The notes: generated by a model from the sequence alone, not told the origin. A stretch of DNA of 64,000 nucleotides from Amycolatopsis coloradensis (GCF_001953865.1 NZ_MQUQ01000019.1:62001-126000); one strand, 5' to 3'. Numbered from the stretch's first letter, positions 41,839-50,719 are shown. Program-made: numbers and translations.

Positions 41839-44430
41839 CTAGAGGATCTCGATGTACCCGTCGGTGCCGTTCACCCGGATCCGCTGCCCGTCCTTGATCG
41901 TCTTCGTCGCACGCTCGACCCCGACGACGGCGGGCAGGCCGTACTCGCGCGCGATCACCGCGCCGTGGGTCATCAGGCCCCCGACCTCGGTCACCAGGCC
42001 GGTGATCGCGACGAACAGGGGCGACCAGCTGGGGTCCGTGTAGGCCGTGATCAGGATGTCGCCCGGTTCGAGGTCGGCGTCGGCCAGGTCCAGGACGACC
42101 CGCGCCCGCCCTTCGACGGTCCCGGCGGAGACCGGCAGGCCGACCACCGCACCGGACGGCAGATCGTCGCGCCGGTAAGTTCCGGCGACGGCCTCACCGT
42201 CCGACGTGAACACCCGGGGCGGCGTGAGCGTCTCGTAGGACTTGAACGCTTCCTTGCGCTGTCGGATGAGTTCGTCGTCGGCCCGGCCGGTGCGCACGAC
42301 TTCCCGGAGTTCCTGGAACCGCAGGAAGAAGATGTCCTCCCGCTCCCCCAGCCGGCCGTCCCGCACCAGGCGCTCGGCCTCGGCCAGCAACGCCTGCTTG
42401 TACACGAAGTAGCGGCTGACCATGCCGTACTTGGGATACTCCCGGTACCCGCTGAAAGTCCGGACGCGCTCGATCATCCTCCGGGTTTCTTCGGCCTTCT
42501 CCTCCCCGTCCGGCAGGGCCCGCAGGCGTTCCAGCAGTTCCTGTTCCTTCGACAGCGCCTCCTGCCGCCCTTGCTCGAAGCGGCGTTCACCGGCGCCCGG
42601 CTCGAAGTTCTTGACGTTGGCGAGGATCAGCGGCAGGAGCGTCGTGGGTCGTTCGCTCCACCGAGGCCGCGTGATGTCGATTTCGCCGACGCAGCGCATG
42701 CCGTACTTGCCGAGATAGGCCTCGATGACGTCTCGTGCTTCCTGCCCGCCCGCGAGCCCGGTGAGCTTGTCCAGGAAGTCCTCGTCCTCGACTTCGTGGA
42801 GGAAGGCGACGACGTCGGGGTGCGGACGGATCGCGTCCGCGACGTCGAGAAGCGCCAGCCCCATCTCCGACGTGACGTTGTGCGGCACGGACTGGGTGAG
42901 CGTGTCGGCCGCGTTCTTCTCCCCCAGCCATTCCCGCAGGTGCTCGTTGAGCCACCACGTCGTCTGCATCCCCGCCATGATCACCTGATGGCTTCGCGGA
43001 TCGAACAGGATCCGCCGTAGTTCCTGCAGGTCCGCCTGGATGAAGTCGATCAGCTCCGAGCCCGACTTCGTCCGGATTTCGCGTTTCACCGTGGCGATGG
43101 AGTCCTCGCTGAGCCCGATCAGCTCGGTGACGACGGCCGGGTCGGTCTCGATCGTGGCGGGCTCGACGCCGGAGATCTGCCGGCCGGGCCCGTCGTCCGG
43201 AACCGACGGGAGGAAGCCGTCGCGGTCGAGGACGGTCCGCAGCGCGTCACCCATCAGCGGATCGGATTTCCCCATCATGTCCAGGAAACCGGCGCGGCTC
43301 GTCGGCGCGGACAGGATCCGGGTGACGTCGACGAACAGGCGGCCGCCCGCCTCCGACATGGGCCGAGGGGTCGTCATCTGCCAGAAGGAGAGCCCCAGTG
43401 GCTTCATGGCGTCGGTCATCATCTGCTGGTGGCCGACGGAGACGTAGACGTGGTTTTCCTCGTCGTCGACCTCCGGGACCGGGAACAGCGTGGTGATCGG
43501 ACGGCTCTGGACGACCTGGAACTCGTCATCGGCCAGGCACCATTCGATGTCCTGGGGACGGCCGAAATGCGCTTCGATCCGCCGTCCCAGCCGCTCCAGC
43601 CGCACGACCTGCGTGTCCGTCAGCGCCGGTTGCTCCTGCTGAGCAGGCCCGATCGGCTGTTCCCGTGTCCCGCCGCCCGGCGAAGCGTGAAGGGCACTCA
43701 GCTTCGTCGCGACGGTCTTGGCGACGATCTCGCCGTCCCGCACCTGGTAGCTGTCCGAGTTCACCAGGCCGGAGACCAGCGCCTCGCCGAGGCCGTAGCC
43801 GGCTTCCACCGAGGAGACCTTCCGATTGGACGTGACGGGGTCGGCCGTGAAGAGGACGCCTGCCGCCGACGGGAAGACCATCCGCTGCACGACGACGGCC
43901 ATGTCGACCTTCCGGTGACCGAAGTCGTTGCGCAGGCGGTAGGTCACGGCCCGCTCGGTGAACAGCGACGCCCAGCAGAGGCTGATGTGCCGCAGGATCT
44001 CCGCCGTCCCCACGACGTTCAGATACGTGTCCTGCTGGCCCGCGAAGGAGGCCGTCGGCAGGTCTTCCGCCGTCGCGCTCGATCGGACGGCGCAGGCGGC
44101 CTGGTCGCCGAGCCCGGCGACCGCACCGGTGATCGCGGCCGCCAGCTCGTCGGGGATGACGATCTCTTCGAGGGTCCGCCGGACCTCCGCGCTGTGCGCG
44201 CGAAGGGCCGCCCTGTCGTCCGGGTTCAGGCGGGACAGCCGGTCCAGCTGATCGACGATCGACGGCGCGTCCGCCAGGATCCGCCGGAAGGCGTCCGTCG
44301 TCACGCAAAAGCCGTCGGGCACCCGGACGCCTTCGATCCGCGAAAGCTCTCCCAGGTGCGCGCCCTTGCCGCCGACGACCGCGACCTGCGTCCGGTCGAT
44401 CTCCTGGAACCCGAGTACGTAGCCACCCAT
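41839..44430 (-). CDS. rph: Rifampin phosphotransferase
   Basis: The 863-residue enzyme inactivates rifamycins by phosphorylating a hydroxyl of the ansa chain. It follows the Rph three-domain plan: ATP-grasp (residues 1-325; VGGKGAHLGELS, AVRSSATAEDLP, SFAGQQDTYLNV), rifampin-binding domain (about 330-755) and a PEP-synthase-like swivelling His domain with H822 in MTHGAVIAREYG. Length and the opening VLGFQEIDRTQV match Listeria Rph closely. ATG 44430 has GGAGG upstream. A RAE lies 54-72 bp before the start, so rifamycin-inducible expression is expected. Only resistance is encoded here; no rifamycin biosynthesis gene is in the window. Confidence 0.95.
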   Translation of the reverse strand: MGGYVLGFQEIDRTQVAVVGGKGAHLGELSRIEGVRVPDGFCVTTDAFRRILADAPSIVDQLDRLSRLNPDDRAALRAHSAEVRRTLEEIVIPDELAAAITGAVAGLGDQAACAVRSSATAEDLPTASFAGQQDTYLNVVGTAEILRHISLCWASLFTERAVTYRLRNDFGHRKVDMAVVVQRMVFPSAAGVLFTADPVTSNRKVSSVEAGYGLGEALVSGLVNSDSYQVRDGEIVAKTVATKLSALHASPGGGTREQPIGPAQQEQPALTDTQVVRLERLGRRIEAHFGRPQDIEWCLADDEFQVVQSRPITTLFPVPEVDDEENHVYVSVGHQQMMTDAMKPLGLSFWQMTTPRPMSEAGGRLFVDVTRILSAPTSRAGFLDMMGKSDPLMGDALRTVLDRDGFLPSVPDDGPGRQISGVEPATIETDPAVVTELIGLSEDSIATVKREIRTKSGSELIDFIQADLQELRRILFDPRSHQVIMAGMQTTWWLNEHLREWLGEKNAADTLTQSVPHNVTSEMGLALLDVADAIRPHPDVVAFLHEVEDEDFLDKLTGLAGGQEARDVIEAYLGKYGMRCVGEIDITRPRWSERPTTLLPLILANVKNFEPGAGERRFEQGRQEALSKEQELLERLRALPDGEEKAEETRRMIERVRTFSGYREYPKYGMVSRYFVYKQALLAEAERLVRDGRLGEREDIFFLRFQELREVVRTGRADDELIRQRKEAFKSYETLTPPRVFTSDGEAVAGTYRRDDLPSGAVVGLPVSAGTVEGRARVVLDLADADLEPGDILITAYTDPSWSPLFVAITGLVTEVGGLMTHGAVIAREYGLPAVVGVERATKTIKDGQRIRVNGTDGYIEIL

Positions 44431-44483
44431 GCGTTCACCCTCCGTGTTTTCCGAGTACGGCGGGTGATTCTGCGGCACCACCC

Positions 44484-44502
44484 GGGTCTTGCCGCAAGCC
44501 CC
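44484..44502 (-). promoter_or_regulatory. Rifamycin-associated element (RAE) before rph
   Basis: On the minus strand the 19 bases read GGGGCTTGCGGCAAGACCC, which fits the published RAE consensus GGGGCTTGCGGCAAGNCCC. It lies 7 bp downstream of a TATAAC (-10-like, 44515-44510) and 54 bp before the rph ATG, overlapping the expected transcription start. Confidence 0.88.
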
Positions 44503-44813
44503 CCAGTGCGTTATAAGTTAAAAGGGGAGAGAGTCCGTCCCGGGACAGACCACGTCCTCGGATGTGATCATTCGGCTGGACAGTCCCCGCACGAGGGTCT
44601 TGGTCTCCCCTTCGCGCCGCCCCCTGGACAGGGCACTGCGTCACTGGTCGCGGCACTGAGTCCGCGGGGAACATCGAGGGACACTCCCGCGCCAACGAGA
44701 TCGAGAGCGGTAACTGGGGCGCCGTGGCGCGCACCGCGGCGTCCTCCCCTGGAAAGCGACCGCTCAGTACGGCAGACTCGGCGGCACTTCCACTCGAAGA
44801 CGAGGAGTCACCC
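44503..44813. other. Gene-free stretch between divergent rph and the SDR gene
   Basis: About 310 bases hold the rph promoter at the left (TATAAC and an AT-rich run near 44510-44525) and the leader of the SDR gene at the right. The in-frame codons 44724-44813 before the chosen SDR start have weak coding character. No hairpin or operator stands out. Confidence 0.4.
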
Positions 44814-45575
44814 GTGACCGAACACCCCTCCCGCGTAGCGATCGTCACCGGCGCGGGCCGCGGCATCGGCGCGGCCGTTGCCAAGCGGCTCGCTTCCGAC
44901 GGGTTCGCCGTCGGCCTGCTGGACCTCGACGAGGCGGGTGTCGAGCAGGGAGCCGAAGCGATCGTCGCCGAGGGCGGCAAGGCCGTCGGCGTCGCGCTGG
45001 ACGTCAACGACGCCGCGCAGGTCGAGGCCGCGGTGACCAGGGTGGCCGAGGAACTCGGCGCGCCGACCGTGCTGATCAACAACGCCGGCATCACCCGCGA
45101 CAACCTGCTGTTCAAGATGACGGAACAGGACTGGGACTCGGTGCTGGGAGTGCACCTCAAGGGCTCATTCCTGATGACCCGCGAGGTGCAGAAGTACCAG
45201 ACGCAGGAGAAGTGGGGCCGCATCGTCAACCTGTCCAGCACCTCGGCGCTGGGCAACCGCGGGCAGGTCAACTACTCCGCGGCCAAGGCCGGCATGCAGG
45301 GCTTCACCAAGACCCTCGCGATCGAACTGGGCAAGTTCAACGTCACCGCGAACGCCATCGCCCCCGGTTTCATCGCCACCGACATGACCGCGGCGACCGC
45401 CGAGCGGATCGGCATGTCCTTCGAGGACTTCAAGGCGGCGGCCGCGTCGCAGATCCCGGTGCAGCGCGTCGGCACCCCCGACGACATCGCCAACCTCGCG
45501 TCGTTCCTGGTGAGCGACGGCGCCGGATTCATCTCCGGCCAGGTCATCTACGTCGCCGGCGGACCGAAGGACTGA
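44814..45575 (+). CDS. FabG-like SDR (3-oxoacyl reductase / hydroxyacyl-CoA dehydrogenase)
   Basis: The 253-residue short-chain dehydrogenase has the NAD(P) motif TGAGRGIG, NNAG and the catalytic Ser plus YSAAK. LVSDGAGFISGQVIYVAGG ends a classical FabG-like fold; L-V-S-D is the usual late block. GTG 44814 follows CGAGGAG at good spacing. It opens the operon SDR-MaoC, so it likely oxidises or reduces a 3-hydroxyacyl-CoA in acyl-CoA catabolism; a fatty-acid-synthesis role is less likely in this context. Confidence 0.92.
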   Translation: MTEHPSRVAIVTGAGRGIGAAVAKRLASDGFAVGLLDLDEAGVEQGAEAIVAEGGKAVGVALDVNDAAQVEAAVTRVAEELGAPTVLINNAGITRDNLLFKMTEQDWDSVLGVHLKGSFLMTREVQKYQTQEKWGRIVNLSSTSALGNRGQVNYSAAKAGMQGFTKTLAIELGKFNVTANAIAPGFIATDMTAATAERIGMSFEDFKAAAASQIPVQRVGTPDDIANLASFLVSDGAGFISGQVIYVAGGPKD

Positions 45576-45579
45576 GCCG

Positions 45580-46032
45580 ATGCGCGAATTCGCCTCGTTG
45601 CAGGAGTTCGAGAACGCCGTCGGCGAGCACTTCGGCCACAGCGAATGGCTGACGCTCACCCAGGAACGGGTGAACCTGTTCGCCGACGCCACCGACGACC
45701 ACCAGTGGATCCACGTCGACGTCGAGAAGGCGGCCGGGGGCCCGTTCGGGGCGCCGATCGCCCACGGTTTCCTGACGCTGTCGCTCATTTCGGGCTTCGT
45801 CGGGAAGCTCTACCGGGTCGACGGGCTCAAGATGGGGATCAATTACGGCCTCAACAAGGTCCGCTTCCCCCAGCCGGTCAAGGTGGGCGCGAGGATCCGG
45901 GCGGGCGCCGAACTGGTCGAGGTCACCGACGTCACCGGCGGCAAACAGGCCGTCGTCCGGTGGACGATCGAGATCGACGGCGAGCCCAAACCGGCGTGCG
46001 TCGCGGAGATGGTCGTCCGGCTCATCGCCTGA
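45580..46032 (+). CDS. MaoC-like (R)-enoyl-CoA hydratase
   Basis: The 150-residue hot-dog-fold protein carries the hydratase-2 motif FADATDDHQWIHVD followed by GAPIAHGFLTLSLIS, where Asp and His are catalytic. It starts 4 bp after the SDR stop. It would interconvert enoyl-CoA and (R)-3-hydroxyacyl-CoA in the same pathway as the SDR and acyl-CoA dehydrogenases nearby. Confidence 0.93.
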   Translation: MREFASLQEFENAVGEHFGHSEWLTLTQERVNLFADATDDHQWIHVDVEKAAGGPFGAPIAHGFLTLSLISGFVGKLYRVDGLKMGINYGLNKVRFPQPVKVGARIRAGAELVEVTDVTGGKQAVVRWTIEIDGEPKPACVAEMVVRLIA

Positions 46033-46076
46033 GGAAAGTGACCTCCGGCACCCCGCCGGGCCACCACTATCCGACA

Positions 46077-46092
46077 TACCGACTGGTCGGTA
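46077..46092. promoter_or_regulatory. TetR-type operator, TACCGAC palindrome
   Basis: TACCGACTGGTCGGTA has perfect 7-bp arms around a TG centre and sits 29 bp before the APH-like kinase gene, in the 89-bp gap after the MaoC gene. The related sites at 55529-55544 and 51801-51816 suggest a common TetR regulator. Confidence 0.72.
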
Positions 46093-46121
46093 CTGTAATC
46101 GGAAAGCGAGACGCTGGAGGC

Positions 46122-47150
46122 ATGATGAACCAGTCCGACCTGCCGGGCCTCGACCTGGCCAGGCTCAAGGCCCACCTGGACGAGCACCGGCCGGGGCTCG
46201 TCCAGGGCGAGCTGAGCGGCCAGGTCGTGGAAGGGGGCCGGTCCAACCTCACCTACATCGTGGGCGACGGCCGGTCCCGCTGGGTGGTCCGGCGCCCGCC
46301 GCTGGGCCACGTCCTGCCGACAGCGCACGACATGGGCCGCGAGTTCCGGGTGATCTCCGGCCTGCACGGCACGGCCGTCCCGGTGCCGGAAACCGTGCTG
46401 CTGTGCGAGGACACCGACGTCATCGGCTCGCGGTTCTACGTGATGGAGTTCGTGGAGGGCACCCCCTTCCGCTCCGACACCGAACTGGCCGCGCTGGGCC
46501 CCGCCAGGACGAAGGCGATCGCGGACGAACTGGTCGACACCCTGGTCGATCTGCACGCCGTCGACCCGGAATCGGTGGGACTGGGCGATTTCGGCCGCCC
46601 GGAAGGCTTCCTCGAACGCCAGTTGCGGCGCTGGAAGAAGCAACTGGACGGCAACCGCAGCCGCGACCTCCCCGGTGCCGACGAACTGCACGACCGCTTG
46701 GCGGGTTCGGTGCCGGTTTCGGGCAGGCCGTCGATCATCCACGGGGACTACCGGCTGGACAACGTGCTCGTGAACGGCGACGACCGGATCACCGCGGTGC
46801 TGGACTGGGAAATGTCCACCCTCGGCGACCCGCTGACCGACCTCGCGCTGCTGGTGGCCTACGCCGAGCGCGACAAGGTGTCGCTGCAGTTCGTGTCCAA
46901 CGCCAGTTCCGCGCCGGGCTACCCGCGCGACGACGAGGTGATCGCCCGGTACGCCGAGCGCTCGGGCCGTGACGTCTCCCGGCTCAACTGGTATGTGGGC
47001 TTCGCCTTCTTCAAGCTCGCGGTGATCCTGGAAGGCATCCACCTCCGCTACAGCAAGGGGCAGACCGTCGGCGCCGGGTTCGACAACATCGGCTCCGGTG
47101 TCGTTCCCCTGATCGCGCACGGCAACGAGACTCTCAAGGAAGAGGGATAG
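46122..47150 (+). CDS. APH-family kinase of the acyl-CoA operon (LvaA/ACAD10-11 kinase-like)
   Basis: The 342-residue kinase has the APH fold: GGRSNLTYIVGD, RRPPLGHVLPTAHDM, catalytic HGDYRLDNVLV and LDWEMSTLGDPLTDLALL. This subgroup is fused to an acyl-CoA dehydrogenase in animal ACAD10/ACAD11 and is encoded by lvaA next to lvaC in Pseudomonas levulinate breakdown, where it phosphorylates 4-hydroxyacyl-CoA. Here an acyl-CoA dehydrogenase gene follows after 2 bp. GGAGG lies 1 base before ATG 46122 and 4 before ATG 46125, so the latter may be the true start. A TetR-type operator precedes it. Confidence 0.9.
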   Translation: MMNQSDLPGLDLARLKAHLDEHRPGLVQGELSGQVVEGGRSNLTYIVGDGRSRWVVRRPPLGHVLPTAHDMGREFRVISGLHGTAVPVPETVLLCEDTDVIGSRFYVMEFVEGTPFRSDTELAALGPARTKAIADELVDTLVDLHAVDPESVGLGDFGRPEGFLERQLRRWKKQLDGNRSRDLPGADELHDRLAGSVPVSGRPSIIHGDYRLDNVLVNGDDRITAVLDWEMSTLGDPLTDLALLVAYAERDKVSLQFVSNASSAPGYPRDDEVIARYAERSGRDVSRLNWYVGFAFFKLAVILEGIHLRYSKGQTVGAGFDNIGSGVVPLIAHGNETLKEEG

Positions 47151-47152
47151 GG

Positions 47153-48376
47153 ATGGACTTCGCCTTCGACGCGAAAACCGAGGAACTGCGGGGGAAACTC
47201 CTCGAGTTCATGGATTCGCACATCTACCCGGCCGAGGCCGTCTTCGAGGAGCAACTGGCCGAGCGCGACAGTGAATGGTCGCAGCCGCCGATCGTCGAAG
47301 AACTCAAGGCAGCGGCACGCGAACGCGGGCTGTGGAACTTCTTCCTCCCCGGCGACCACGGTGCCGGGCTGACGAACCTGCAATACGCGCCGTTGGCGGA
47401 GATCACCGGCCGCAGCCTGCGGCTCGCGCCGACCGCGCTGAACTGCGCGGCGCCGGACACCGGCAACATGGAAGTCCTCACCATGTTCGGCACCGAGCAG
47501 CAGAAGAAGCAGTGGCTCCAGCCGTTGCTGGACGGCGAGATCCGGTCCGCGTTCGCGATGACCGAGCCCGACGTCGCTTCCTCCGACGCCCGCAACATCG
47601 CCACCGGCATCCGCCGCGACGGCGACGAATACGTCATCAACGGCCGGAAGTGGTACATCTCCGGCGCGATGAACCCGAACTGCAGGATCTTCATCGTGAT
47701 GGGCAAAACCGATCCGGACGCGCCCGCGCACAAACAGCAGAGCATGATCCTGGTCCCCCGCGACACCCCCGGTATGACCGTGAAACGCGGCATGCGCGTG
47801 TTCGGCTACACCGACGGCGACCACGGCGGCCACGCCGAAGTGATCTTCGAGGACGTCCGCGTTCCGGCGGAGAACCTGATCGCGGGCGAGGGCGACGGGT
47901 TCGCCGTCGCGCAGGCCCGTCTCGGACCGGGCCGGATCCACCACTGCATGCGCGCCATCGGGATGGCCGAACGCGCGCTGGAACTGATGTGCCGCCGGGC
48001 GCTTTCGCGCGAGACCTTCGGCAAGCCGATCGCCGAACAGGGCGTGGTGCAGGACTGGATCGCCGAGGCGCGGGTCAAGATCGAGCAGCAGCGGTTGCTG
48101 GTACTCAAGACCGCGTGGCTGATGGACACCGTCGGCAACCAGGGCGCGCACACCGAGATCCAGTCGATCAAGATCTCGACGCCGATCACCGTCGAGTGGA
48201 TCCTGGACAAGGCCGTGCAGGTGCACGGCGCGGGCGGGGTCAGCCAGGACTTCCCGGTCGCCGAGATGTGGGCGCAGGTCCGGACGCTGCGGCTGGCCGA
48301 CGGCCCGGACGAAGTGCACAAACGCTCGCTGGCGCACCGTGAACTGAAGAAGTACCGCGAAGAGGTGAAGAAGTGA
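47153..48376 (+). CDS. Acyl-CoA dehydrogenase, ACAD10/11 (LvaC)-like
   Basis: The 407-residue flavoenzyme has AFAMTEPDVASSDA for FAD/acyl binding, GRKWYISGA, and GAGGVSQDFPVAEMWAQVRTLRLADGPDEVH at the end, cut to QVRTLRLADGPDEVH. This C-terminal run and the neighbouring kinase fit the ACAD10/11 and LvaC group, which removes the phosphate of 4-phosphoacyl-CoA or dehydrogenates the chain. It is translationally linked to the next FadE gene (4-bp GTGA overlap). Chain length unknown. Confidence 0.92.
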   Translation: MDFAFDAKTEELRGKLLEFMDSHIYPAEAVFEEQLAERDSEWSQPPIVEELKAAARERGLWNFFLPGDHGAGLTNLQYAPLAEITGRSLRLAPTALNCAAPDTGNMEVLTMFGTEQQKKQWLQPLLDGEIRSAFAMTEPDVASSDARNIATGIRRDGDEYVINGRKWYISGAMNPNCRIFIVMGKTDPDAPAHKQQSMILVPRDTPGMTVKRGMRVFGYTDGDHGGHAEVIFEDVRVPAENLIAGEGDGFAVAQARLGPGRIHHCMRAIGMAERALELMCRRALSRETFGKPIAEQGVVQDWIAEARVKIEQQRLLVLKTAWLMDTVGNQGAHTEIQSIKISTPITVEWILDKAVQVHGAGGVSQDFPVAEMWAQVRTLRLADGPDEVHKRSLAHRELKKYREEVKK

Positions 48377-49554
48377 CCACTGTGGACGATCTCCAGCGGC
48401 GGGTGGCCGATCTGCTGGCCGCGTATCCGCCGGAAAGCACGCCACGCCAGGACTTCCTCGACGCGCGGTTCGACGCCGGGCTGGCGTGGGTCCACTTCCC
48501 CGAAGGCCTTGGCGGCCTGAACGCGCCGCGCTCACTGCAGTCCGTCGTGGACAAGGAACTCGCGGCGGCGGGCGCGCCGGACAACGACAAGCGGCGGATC
48601 GGCATCGGCCTCGGCATGGCAGCGCCGACCATCCTCGCCTTCGGCACCCCGGACCAGCACCGGCGCTTCCTACGTCCACTGTGGACCGAACGCGAGGTGT
48701 GGTGCCAGCTGTTCAGCGAGCCGGGCGCCGGCTCCGACCTGGCCGCGCTGGGCACCCGCGCGGTACGCGACGGCGACGACTGGGTGGTCACCGGGCAGAA
48801 GGTGTGGACTTCGGGCGCGCACAAGTCGCAATGGGCCATCCTGGTCACCCGCACCGATCCCGACGTGCCGAAGCACCGCGGCATGACGTACTTCGTCTGC
48901 GACATGACCGCGCCGGGCGTGGAGGTCCGGCCGCTGCGCCAGATCACCGGTGAGGCCGAGTTCAACGAGGTTTTCCTCAGCGAGGTCCGCATCCCCGACG
49001 CGCACCGCCTCGGCGCGGTCGGCGAGGGCTGGAAGGTCGCCCAGACCACGCTGATGAACGAGCGTGTCGCCATCGGCGGGGCCGAGTTCCCGCGTGACGG
49101 CGGCATGGTCGGCGTCGTCGCGGAAACCTGGCGCGAGCGCCCGGACCTGCGGACGTCGGAACTGCACGACCGGCTGCTGAAACTGTGGGTGGAGGGCGAA
49201 AGCCTGCGCCTGGTGAGTTCGCGGCTGCGACAGCAGCTCGCCGCGGGCGCGCCCGGGCCGGAGGGCTCGGCGGTCAAGGTCGCGTTCTCCGAACTGAACC
49301 AGGCCGCGTCCGGGCTGGAGATCGAACTACTCGGTGAGGAAGGCCTGCGTTACGACGACTGGACGATGCGGCGTCCCGACGGCGTGAACTTCCTCGGCCG
49401 CGAAGCCGGCTACCGCTATCTGCGCGCGAAGGGCAACTCGATCGAGGGCGGCACCTCGGAGGTCCTGCGCAACATCATCGCCGAACGCGTACTGGGACTG
49501 CCGTCCGAGCCGCGGATCGACAAGGACGTCGCCTGGAAGGACCTGCCCCGATGA
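48373..49554 (+). CDS. Acyl-CoA dehydrogenase, FadE type (first of a pair)
   Basis: The 393-residue protein contains QLFSEPGAGSDLAAL, GQKVWTSGAHKSQW and IEGGTSEVLRNIIAERVLGLP, which is the C-terminal FAD/adenine block. The pair with the next gene resembles mycobacterial FadE pairs (such as FadE26/27) that form alpha2-beta2 heterotetramers in side-chain catabolism. GTG start overlaps the preceding stop by 4 bp; its own stop overlaps the next ATG by 4 bp. It contains one GTCCACTGTGGAC palindrome at 48674-48686 and a variant at its very start. Confidence 0.93.
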   Translation: MTTVDDLQRRVADLLAAYPPESTPRQDFLDARFDAGLAWVHFPEGLGGLNAPRSLQSVVDKELAAAGAPDNDKRRIGIGLGMAAPTILAFGTPDQHRRFLRPLWTEREVWCQLFSEPGAGSDLAALGTRAVRDGDDWVVTGQKVWTSGAHKSQWAILVTRTDPDVPKHRGMTYFVCDMTAPGVEVRPLRQITGEAEFNEVFLSEVRIPDAHRLGAVGEGWKVAQTTLMNERVAIGGAEFPRDGGMVGVVAETWRERPDLRTSELHDRLLKLWVEGESLRLVSSRLRQQLAAGAPGPEGSAVKVAFSELNQAASGLEIELLGEEGLRYDDWTMRRPDGVNFLGREAGYRYLRAKGNSIEGGTSEVLRNIIAERVLGLPSEPRIDKDVAWKDLPR

Positions 49555-50666
49555 GCGACCTGCTGTACTCCGAGGTCGAAGAGGACCTTCGCGCCAGCGT
49601 CCGCGACCTGCTCAAGGACCGGGCGGAACCGGCCGCGCTGATCGCCAGGACCGAGACGGCGGAACCGTACGACCTGAAGTTGTGGCGCACGCTCGCCGCC
49701 GACCTCGGCGCGGCGGGCCTCGCCGTGCCGGAGGCGCTGGGCGGGCACGGCGCTTCGGCGCGGGAAGTCGCCGTCGTGATGGAGGAACTCGGGCGCAGCG
49801 TCGCCCCCGTCCCCTATCTCGGCAGCGCTGTCCTGGCGACGTCGGCCCTGCTGGCGACCGACACGTCGCAAGCGGAAGTGGCGGAAAGGCTCGGGAAACT
49901 GGCCTCGGGCACGCTCGTCGGCGCGCTGGCCGTCCCGCTGTCGACCGGTCCCGGCGCCGAGTTCCCCTCGGCGGTCAGCGTGGCCGCGGACGGCACGCTC
50001 AGCGGCCAGATCCGCAGCGTCGTCGACGCTTCGGTGGCGAAACTGCTCGTCGTTCCGGCGGTAGGGCCCGACGGCCCCGGCCTCTACACCGTCGACACGG
50101 CTTCAGCGGGAGTGACGGTCATCGAGGCGATCTCGCTGGACCTGACCCGGCGCATCGCCGACGTCACCTTGGAGAACGCGGCGGCGAAGCGCGTCGCCGA
50201 CTCCTCGGCGGCGGCGACCGCGTTGGACACGGCACTCACGACCGCGGCGGGACTGCTCGCTTCGGAACAACTCGGGATCGCCGAATGGGCGCTGGCCGAA
50301 ACGGTGCGCTATCTCAAGGAGCGCTACCAGTTCGGCCGTCAGGTCGGCTCGTTCCAGTCACTGAAGCACCGGCTGGCGAACCTGTACACGGATCTGGTCA
50401 ACGCCAGGGCGACCGCGCGCTACGCCGCCGACTGCCTGGCTTCCGGTGACGACATCGCGATCGCCGTCGCGGTGGCGCAGGCCCGCAACTCCCCCATCGC
50501 CGTCCATGCCGCCGAAGAAGCGATCCAGCTGCACGGCGGGATCGGCATGACCTGGGAGCACCCCGCCCACCTGTACCTGAAGCGCGCGAAGAGCGACGAG
50601 ATCGCTTTAGGCACTCCTGGACGGCATCGCGCGGCCCTCGCGCCACTGATCGGCCTGCCCGCCTGA
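49551..50666 (+). CDS. Acyl-CoA dehydrogenase, FadE type (second of a pair)
   Basis: The 371-residue protein is shorter and more diverged (EALGGHGASAREVAVVMEELGRSVAP; HGGIGMTWEHPAHLYLKRAKSDE), which fits the partner subunit of a heteromeric FadE. Such partners may lack one catalytic feature. It is the last gene of the operon; a hairpin terminator follows 6 bp after the stop. Confidence 0.9.
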   Translation: MSDLLYSEVEEDLRASVRDLLKDRAEPAALIARTETAEPYDLKLWRTLAADLGAAGLAVPEALGGHGASAREVAVVMEELGRSVAPVPYLGSAVLATSALLATDTSQAEVAERLGKLASGTLVGALAVPLSTGPGAEFPSAVSVAADGTLSGQIRSVVDASVAKLLVVPAVGPDGPGLYTVDTASAGVTVIEAISLDLTRRIADVTLENAAAKRVADSSAAATALDTALTTAAGLLASEQLGIAEWALAETVRYLKERYQFGRQVGSFQSLKHRLANLYTDLVNARATARYAADCLASGDDIAIAVAVAQARNSPIAVHAAEEAIQLHGGIGMTWEHPAHLYLKRAKSDEIALGTPGRHRAALAPLIGLPA

Positions 50667-50671
50667 TCCTC

Positions 50672-50710
50672 CCGGCGGGGTCCGCCCCGGAAAGTGTCGG
50701 ACCCCGCCGG
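50672..50710. terminator. Hairpin terminator of the acyl-CoA dehydrogenase operon
   Basis: A 13-bp perfect stem (50672-50684 and 50698-50710) with a 13-nt loop begins 5 bp after the last FadE stop. Confidence 0.75.
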
Positions 50711-50719
50711 TATACCTGT

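Noticed and set aside
41839..44430. Phosphoenolpyruvate synthase as identity of the 863-residue protein
   Set aside because: The domain order fits both families, but the VLGFQEIDRTQV opening, length and RAE point to rifampin phosphotransferase.
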